This document shows, piece after piece, positions 1-6,000 of a stretch of DNA of 14,479 nt (position 1 is its first letter; each line of letters begins with the position of its first letter). The translations under genes and the position numbers were made by a program. The notes beneath the pieces were generated by a model, which had not been told where the DNA came from, made no database searches, and was given only the letters and a program-made list of their open reading frames with translations. This DNA is from Methanomassiliicoccales archaeon (lineage in GTDB: Archaea > Thermoplasmatota > Thermoplasmata > Methanomassiliicoccales > JACIVX01), in the NCBI GenBank assembly GCA_024464195.1, contig JANHAK010000012.1:1-14479 (forward strand), written 5' to 3'.

Positions 1-2
1 AT

Positions 3-107
3 CGATTTGGTGTCACGAAAGTCCAATGTACCTTTGATGATATTGGTAGAGGAGGCGTGCAAATCCAACGCCTTAAATCCTTTGATCTTAACGAGGCTAT
101 GAAATGA
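3..107 (+). CDS. 3' end of an unidentified protein (partial)
   Basis: An open frame runs in from the left edge for 34 codons and stops with TGA at 105-107. The visible C-terminus ends in LKSFDLNEAMK and holds the stretch DDIGRGGVQIQ. I do not recognise the family from this fragment. Its stop overlaps the start of the next gene as ATGA (104-107), the usual sign of translational coupling in an operon, which is the main reason for believing it is real. No upstream sequence is available to name a function. Confidence 0.5.
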   Translation, partial: RFGVTKVQCTFDDIGRGGVQIQRLKSFDLNEAMK

Positions 108-331
108 CGATCACAAACGAATTTTCAAGAGCTGAACTAGTCTGTATTCCTAATGTGTGCCTACGAAATGCGGCGAGAATGGGGATCAATATTGAGCACG
201 TTTCAGCGTTCATCGGGATATTCGAGGATTTACATACAGATTCTTCGAACTTGAAAATGCATGCGAGATCTCTCTCGATAAATTTTGAGGAGAATGAATT
301 TTTAGCGCAAAACACATCGGTGATTATATGA
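104..331 (+). CDS. Small hypothetical protein (75 aa)
   Basis: A 75-residue protein of unknown function. It starts at an ATG overlapping the preceding stop (ATGA, 104-107) and ends in TGA overlapping the next start (ATGA, 328-331), so it is locked between two genes in one transcript. A GAGG element at about 93-96 is a possible ribosome binding site. The protein has no obvious membrane segment, cysteine cluster or catalytic motif; it contains three scattered cysteines and a C-terminal half with alternating charged and hydrophobic residues. Coupling at both ends makes it more believable than its length alone. The opposite strand is open over nearly the same stretch (97-315), but it lacks such context and is a shadow. 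I cannot assign a family. Confidence 0.55.
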   Translation: MTITNEFSRAELVCIPNVCLRNAARMGINIEHVSAFIGIFEDLHTDSSNLKMHARSLSINFEENEFLAQNTSVII

Positions 332-882
332 AAGTGATCGTTGTGACGGGAATGCCAGGTGCAGGTAAGGAGGAGTTCGTCAAAGTCTCAAGGGAAATGG
401 GTTTCGATGTTGTGAGAATGGGTGACGTGGTACGAATGGAGGCGATAGAAAAGAAGGTCACGTCAGATGACCAGAGTATCGGTAATTTTGCTCATTCGGA
501 GAGATTGAAGTATGGATACGACATCTGGGCGAAAAGAACAGTCCCCTTTGTCAAAAGTAAGAAGACAGTCATTGATGGTTGCAGAGGAGAATCGGAACTA
601 TCCATATTCAAAAGTGCATTTGGTGAGGATTTGGTCGTCATTGCGATTCATGCGTCGGCGAGAACGCGATATGATCGCCTCAGAAGGCGAAATCGATCTG
701 ATGCCCCAGCGAATTTTGAACAGTTTCAGGAGAGAGATCAAAGAGAACTCGGATGGGGGCTGGGTAATCTCATCGCCCTCGCGGATTATATGATTGTTAA
801 TGAAGGGACACTTGAGGAATTCAAGGAGAACGTGCGAACGCTTTTGAAGGAAATCGATGGAAATGAAGTTCAAGATCATTAG
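328..882 (+). CDS. UPF0200 family P-loop kinase-like protein
   Basis: A 184-aa nucleotide-binding protein of the archaeal UPF0200 family, related to nucleoside monophosphate and dephospho-CoA kinases; the substrate is not established. The P-loop GMPGAGKEE lies at residues 8-16. Then come MGDVVR (about 31-36), VIDGCRG, and a lid-like basic stretch RYDRLRRRNRSDAP followed by RDQRELGWGL, an arrangement I associate with this family. The residue after the Walker A lysine (K14) is Glu15, not the usual Ser/Thr that coordinates Mg; as I recall, Thermoplasma homologues share this. The start at 328 is preceded by GGTGAT (319-324) and overlaps the upstream stop by ATGA. The 3' end overlaps the next gene by 26 bp. 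Family assignment is fairly sure; the reaction is not. Confidence 0.85.
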   Translation: MKVIVVTGMPGAGKEEFVKVSREMGFDVVRMGDVVRMEAIEKKVTSDDQSIGNFAHSERLKYGYDIWAKRTVPFVKSKKTVIDGCRGESELSIFKSAFGEDLVVIAIHASARTRYDRLRRRNRSDAPANFEQFQERDQRELGWGLGNLIALADYMIVNEGTLEEFKENVRTLLKEIDGNEVQDH

Positions 883-1141
883 GTTGTGTACAGGCGATGC
901 TTTTTCGGTCGTGCCCCAGGAAATAGTCCGATTCGACCTTGATCGGGTGGCCGAAATTTTTATGAAGAATGGAATAGAGATTGCAAATCCAGGCGTTATG
1001 ATTATTGCAAGATTGAAAGACGTTGAAATGACAATCTACACGAATGGACGTTTAATGATACGGCCGATTCAAGATAGGGAAAGAGCTGAATCAATTGCAA
1101 ATGAAATCTATCGCTGCCTCAAAAATGCGAGAATCGAGTAA
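857..1141 (+). CDS. Hypothetical protein resembling a single TBP-like half-repeat
   Basis: A 94-aa protein overlapping the end of the UPF0200 gene by 26 bp, behind an AAGGAA element (847-852), so it is probably coupled to it. A second ATG lies at 863, but the first is better placed for the ribosome binding site. The second half follows the pattern of one repeat of TATA-binding protein: a hydrophobic strand (PGVMIIARL, about 45-53), then MTIYTNGRLMI (like the IFxSGKMVxTG strand pair of TBP), then a long helix beginning RERAESIANEI. A TBP repeat is also about 90 residues. This likeness is by eye only and does not show DNA binding. The gene ends 11 bp before the convergent protease gene. Confidence 0.7.
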   Translation: MEMKFKIIRLCTGDAFSVVPQEIVRFDLDRVAEIFMKNGIEIANPGVMIIARLKDVEMTIYTNGRLMIRPIQDRERAESIANEIYRCLKNARIE

Positions 1142-1152
1142 TAATTGTTTAT

Positions 1153-2289
1153 TTAATTGAGCAAGATTCCTTTTTCAACAGCGAGCAGCGTAACGATTCT
1201 TTTAAATTCATCTCTTGAAATGCTTCCGACGAACTCATCCCGTGCATCCAATACGATCACGAAATCATTTTGTGGCGACATGACTCTGAGTATTTCTGAG
1301 GCATCCATGTAATCCCTTACATAAGGCATTGAGCGATTGACGATTTGAGCAATTGTCACTTTACTCCTCTCATACAAAGGAACGCGAGCGATCGCGCCAG
1401 CAGTAATGATACCTAGAAGCACACCGTTCTCAACGACTGGATAAGAAATCCGTCGTTCCAATATCATTTTCTTCAGAGCTTCGTCGACACTCGTTGATGG
1501 TTCAAGCCAGTAAATTTGCGAATTCATGATCGCTCGTACCTTGACGCCATCGAGAGCGACCATGAGTTTCGTCATCTGCGCTTCTTCTGATGCACCTGCA
1601 TAAATAAAAAGTGCGACAAGCACGATGAAAATATCAAGGAAAACGATCCCGATAACGATCATAACGACGGCGATTCCCTTGCCAATCTTAACGGCCATGT
1701 CCGTTGCTTTTAGCATTCCAAATCTGGACGCAAGGATTGATCGCAAAATCCTGCCACCATCCATTGGAAAAGCAGGAATAAGATTGAATCCACCAAGCAG
1801 CAGATTGTAGAAACCAATTGTACCACACATGATTTTTAGAGCCTGAAGGGGTGTGCTTCCTCGCGAAGGATCATTGAGAAGTAGCGCAATTGGAATGAGA
1901 ATAAATCCGATAGCAAAACTCGTCGCAGGACCGACAAAGGCCATGATACCTTCAACTTTTGGATTACGAGGCGTGTCCTCCAGTTGCGCAACACCGCCAA
2001 ACAAAAAAAGGGTGATACTCTCAATGCGATAACCATGCTTCAGCGCGATAAGAGAGTGGCCGATCTCGTGAAGAAGAATCGTCAAGAAGAAGAGGATCGC
2101 ACAAATAGCGCCGAGCACCAATTTGGCAGGGAAAGAGACATTGAGAGATGAAAAGCCAAGAATGATGCCATTAATTCTCACCCCACTAAATGCGAAAAAT
2201 GCCGCAAATATGGGAATAATTATGAGAAAAGTGAAGTGAAAGTAGATGGGAATTCCCTTGATTGATCCCATGCGAAGTGATGCGCGCAC
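1153..2289 (-). CDS. Site-2 protease (M50 family) with two C-terminal CBS domains
   Basis: An intramembrane zinc metalloprotease, 378 aa, likely cleaving membrane-bound substrates such as regulators inside the bilayer. The zinc motif HEIGH is at residues 74-78 within a hydrophobic helix; the third ligand is Asp177 in NLIPAFPMDGGR (169-180). About six hydrophobic segments precede residue 235. Two CBS domains follow (about 254-305 and 313-372), typical of one archaeal and bacterial M50 subgroup and thought to sense adenosine ligands. The start shown is a GTG; an ATG at 2271 (residue 7) is the alternative. A TATA-like element at 2314-2323 places transcription start near 2290, which favours leaderless use of the GTG, but neither start has a Shine-Dalgarno sequence. 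All catalytic residues are present. It is a single-gene unit, convergent with the 328-1141 genes. Confidence 0.93.
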   Translation of the reverse strand: MRASLRMGSIKGIPIYFHFTFLIIIPIFAAFFAFSGVRINGIILGFSSLNVSFPAKLVLGAICAILFFLTILLHEIGHSLIALKHGYRIESITLFLFGGVAQLEDTPRNPKVEGIMAFVGPATSFAIGFILIPIALLLNDPSRGSTPLQALKIMCGTIGFYNLLLGGFNLIPAFPMDGGRILRSILASRFGMLKATDMAVKIGKGIAVVMIVIGIVFLDIFIVLVALFIYAGASEEAQMTKLMVALDGVKVRAIMNSQIYWLEPSTSVDEALKKMILERRISYPVVENGVLLGIITAGAIARVPLYERSKVTIAQIVNRSMPYVRDYMDASEILRVMSPQNDFVIVLDARDEFVGSISRDEFKRIVTLLAVEKGILLN

Positions 2290-2313
2290 AGATAGTTATT
2301 CATTTATCCGGTC

Positions 2314-2323
2314 TATTTAATAT
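2314..2323 (-). promoter_or_regulatory. TATA-like box A of the site-2 protease gene
   Basis: On the minus strand the sequence reads ATATTAAATA. Its centre is about 29 bp upstream of the GTG start at 2289, so the transcript would begin within a few bases of that codon. No ribosome binding site lies between, consistent with a leaderless mRNA. Confidence 0.45.
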
Positions 2324-2524
2324 TCGGTCAAACCTTTTTGGAAATATAGATGTTTGCCAACTGGATGATCGAGCTAAAATGACCTCAAATTGAATTTTCG
2401 AAGAAGTTAATTAGGTTTTTATCATATTCATTATGTCTGCATCCCGTTTTAAATTCTATTGTCCCTCCATAGCAATCGTTTTATGCAATTTCATTTGAAA
2501 ATTTTGTGTGCTCAATGATGGTTT

Positions 2525-2761
2525 TTAAGGCCATAGGTTGGACATATAAATACCCCATTTTCTCTTCCTCTTTGTAATCAGATTGCAATGCTCCAATGAA
2601 CCCAGTTGATGATACCATCTCGTCAAGGAATTCCAAAAAATTTGTTGGGTCTCATTAGCAATTCTTTGATCTAATGAGGGCGAGCGGGAATATCCTGCCA
2701 ATTTCAAGATAAATGCCAATTTGAGACTCTTGAGTCCATATTTTCCAATATATGATAGCAT
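2525..2761 (-). CDS. Possible small winged-helix DNA-binding protein (78 aa)
   Basis: A tentative gene. The 78-aa product is basic and its layout resembles an ArsR-like winged helix: a first helix (KSLKLAFILKLAG, about 11-23), a region that could form the helix-turn-helix, then WYHQLGSLEHCNLITK (about 49-64), which is like the recognition helix with L-x-x-L-E-x-x-x-L-I. A basic wing-like stretch KRKRKWGIYMSNL follows. A TATA-like element at about 2791-2803 on this strand would start transcription near 2771, some 10 nt before the ATG. No Shine-Dalgarno is seen. It is divergent from the giant surface-protein gene, so it could be a local regulator. It may instead be a gene remnant or a chance frame in AT-rich DNA. 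Confidence 0.33.
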   Translation of the reverse strand: MLSYIGKYGLKSLKLAFILKLAGYSRSPSLDQRIANETQQIFWNSLTRWYHQLGSLEHCNLITKRKRKWGIYMSNLWP

Positions 2762-2790
2762 TTTTAAACTACCTAAAAGGAATGTTACTA

Positions 2791-2803
2791 AAAATATAAT
2801 AAG
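2791..2803 (-). promoter_or_regulatory. Possible TATA box of the small minus-strand gene
   Basis: On the minus strand this reads CTTATTATATTTT. It lies about 36 bp upstream of the ATG at 2761, a spacing that fits a very short leader. The GATCAT inverted repeat sits immediately upstream of it. Confidence 0.3.
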
Positions 2804-2859
2804 TGATCATGAAAAATGATCCTATTGCCTAGAAAAACACTGCAAATCAGACTGATCAT
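2804..2859. repeat. GATCAT inverted and direct repeats, possible operator
   Basis: GATCAT (2805-2810) and ATGATC (2816-2821) form a perfect 6-bp inverted repeat around a 5-nt GAAAA spacer. The 7-mer TGATCAT at 2804-2810 recurs at 2853-2859, 49 bp further on. The cluster lies between two divergent promoters, where a regulator could act. Chance occurrence in AT-rich DNA cannot be excluded. Confidence 0.3.
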
Positions 2860-2958
2860 TAACAACCTTGCTCGGCCGAACTAATTATGTCCCTGATCTT
2901 CCAGCCAAGCGATAATAATTAATTGAATTATCACAAAACCAGCTTTTTAATACAAAAG

Positions 2959-2970
2959 AAATATATATAA
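2959..2970 (+). promoter_or_regulatory. TATA box of the giant surface-protein gene
   Basis: The sequence AAATATATATAA is a strong archaeal box A. It places transcription start near 2990, giving a leader of about 20 nt that contains GGGGG (3000-3004) just before the ATG at 3009 as a Shine-Dalgarno-like site. An imperfect AT-rich palindrome, GATAAT...ATTATC (2911-2932), lies about 30 bp upstream of the box. Confidence 0.6.
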
Positions 2971-3008
2971 CATAAGGAGCCATTATAACAGAAAACCAAG
3001 GGGGTCAG

Positions 3009-6000
3009 ATGAACAAATTTTGTGGAGCTGTACTCTTATCTCTCCTGTTGATAATCACAGTTCCACTCAGCTTACAGGCACCTGAACTTCAACATCAATC
3101 GAGCATTTTTCAAGCCCCGCAATTTTTTGTCGAAGGCAACGACAATTTTGCATCCATTTTCGATGTATTCTCAACATCGATCCGAACCAGAGTTGATCCA
3201 GCATTTATAGATGTGGGGGATTTCAACAACGATAGTTTAAAGGATATTGTCGTCGGGAGCCCAACGAATAGGACGATCGAATTATTCTTTCAAAAAACCG
3301 ATGGGACTTTTAACATGGCTCCTAGCAAAACGATAAGCCTCAGTTTCGCAATAGCGGGATTGGCCGTTGGCGATCTCGACAATGATAAGACAGATGATAT
3401 TATAGTAACCTCCACAACAACGCAAAAAGTGTATCTTCTTTATCAGAAGACTGGATTTAACCTCAACTCAAAAGACGCAAGACCAAATCCCTATGGAGTT
3501 ATTATAGCTGATTTTGATCGAGATGGACACAATGATTTTGCATACGTTAGCTATAATTCTTCGTCGAGTCCTAACTGCACATTTGTAGTTCATTTATGGA
3601 GAAATAATTTCTTTCCTGAAAATTATGTGAGATTAGATACCCCCGCTGGTCTCTTCAGAGCAACCCTAATTTCAACGACAGACATTAATCATGATGGATA
3701 TCCAGATCTCGCGATTGGGGATTCGAATTTCAGTAAAATTGCGATTTACAAGGGTGAGGTGGTTAGCGGTGTACTTTCTTGGTCGCTAGTTCAGGTGATC
3801 GGTTCATATTCTTTGAAAAACCCGATTGAGATGCAGTTCGTACAACTCGATTTAATCGATTCTGATGAGCTTGTTGTACTTTCAAAAGGAAATAACAAGA
3901 CTATTGTCTATAAGTATGATGAGACGAGCGGGCAATATAATGAATATATTACGAAGGAAGGTCTGATCGATCCAGCAACAAACACGATGTTGGATACAAA
4001 TGGTGATTTGATTCCAGACCTAGTCACTATTTCCAAAAAAACCGGTCATGTAGAGATTTTCCTTACAAGACTCAATTTTCCGTATGGAAACCGAAACTTT
4101 ACCTTTCCTTCAAATGCGTACCCGATCAGAGCGATTACAGGAGATATTAATAATGATGGTCTTGCAGATCTTATAATCTCGGCAAATGCTACTTCATACA
4201 ATGGATCGGTTACCATATACTATGGGTTGAGATCGGGTTTTCTCAGTAATGCGAACGAAAACGTCTTCTTTGATGCAGATAGTTTCCCAACATCTTTCGT
4301 TCAGGGAGATTTTGATGGAGATGGAATTGTCGAAATAGGCGCCCTATGCATCGATAACAAACTCAAATTCGTAAAAATCGGTACCAGTGAAAGGAAAACA
4401 AAAATTACTGGTCTTTCACCCTTTGACATAAAATCATCAGATTTAACGAATGATACCCTACCAGATATCGTTATTTCGAACTCAGGAAGTAATAATATCA
4501 CGCTTTATTTTGGAGGAAACGACTTCTTTCAAAACGAAGAAATCTCTCTCTCATTGCAGTTAAGCAGCCCATTCAGCGATCCAAAGGGAATATCTATTGA
4601 TGATATGGATGGAGATGGTGCTCAGGATATTGTCATCGCATGCAGAGGAGGAATTGTGATCTTCTTCAATCTCGGTCAGTATCCGTATTTTGATTCGTCA
4701 CATTCTCTCAATTTTTCTGTATACAATAGCGATTTTACTTATGTGGTTACTGGCAATTTCAACGTAGGATATGAAACTATAATGGGATGGGGCGCAACGA
4801 AGGACATCGCAGCTTACAATTCAAGTTCTAATAAATTGGAAATATACTTTCAAGACAACATATCCCATTCTTTTTCAGTTGCCTGGAAGGCAGAGCTTCT
4901 TCCTGACACTTCTTCGGCCTGTGTTTGGTTAGGTTCTGGGAAAATTGATAACGATGAATTGTATGATCTCGTTGTACCACTGGCCAATGGGAAATTAGTA
5001 ACATACATTCAGAAAACAGGTTTGCAGAACGGATTTTCAGATGGTTCTCCTTCGAGAATTTCATATAATGTTGAAAATGGAATATTTAGGGCATCAATTG
5101 GTGACCTTGACGATGACGGGAAAGATGAAATAGCTATCACGGCTAGACGGATCGGGATGGTGACAATTATCAAATTAAATGGATCTTCTTATGCTAATCT
5201 TATTTCTTTTTCGTCTGGCGCTGGATTAGGGGATTTATTAGTCGCAGATTTGAATAAAGATCTTAGAGAAGATTTACTCATTTCATCACCCTTATCTTCC
5301 TCCGTCTCAATCAATTATCAAAATAATCTACCACCGCGCGCTCTTGCGGTTTGTATAACTCCCCCTCCGCTCAAAGAGGGCAATGTAGTGAGATTTGATG
5401 GACGTAATTCAACAGACTCCTATTCCGATCTTGCTTTCCTCAATTACAGTTGGTCTTTTGGCGATGGCCAGTTTGCTTATGGTGGTTTGGTCACTCATAT
5501 TTTTGAAAATAACGGAAGCTACCAAGTCTCATTGAGAGTCACCGATCGTGGAGGACTAATGAATCAATACAATCTTTCGGTAGTGATTCTGGACTTGGCT
5601 CCAAGCGCTTCATTCACAATCAACCCGCAGACAGTTTTCGAAGGTTCGCTAGTTGAATTTATCGATAATTCAATATCATTTCCAGATCCCATTGTAACAC
5701 GACGATGGGAATTCGGCGATGGGACCGTTGATCAGGGAAACAATAGTTCAACCAGCCACATTTACATGAGAAATGGCACCTATTGCGTTAATCTAACCAT
5801 CACTGATAAAGACGGATCTACCAGTTTGTATTCTCATTATCTGGTAGTACTCGATAATGCTCCAATAGCTGCCTTCGAACTATCAAGCACATCGCCGATG
5901 GAGAACACAACAGTCTATTTTATCGATAAATCAACGTCGTACCCTGATACAATTGTCTCATGGTATTGGGATTTTGGTGATCAGTCAACGAGTGATGAAA

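Larger units (their letters stand above)
2290..3008. other. AT-rich divergent intergenic region
   Basis: This stretch of about 720 bp separates the minus-strand protease gene from the plus-strand giant gene. It holds the protease promoter near its left end, a possible small minus-strand gene (2525-2761) with its own TATA element, GATCAT repeats (2804-2859), an AT-rich imperfect palindrome (2911-2932) and the TATA box of the giant gene. In 2324-2524 I see nothing recognisable on either strand: no tRNA-like fold, rRNA, terminal repeats or long frame. Confidence 0.6.

Noticed and set aside
97..315. 72-codon minus-strand frame opposite the 75-aa gene
   Set aside because: The plus-strand frame has ATGA coupling at both ends; the minus-strand one has no promoter or neighbour to join.
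2290..3008. CRISPR array or insertion-sequence remnant in the long intergenic region
   Set aside because: No regularly spaced repeats of CRISPR length, no terminal inverted repeats with a transposase frame, and no target duplication could be seen.
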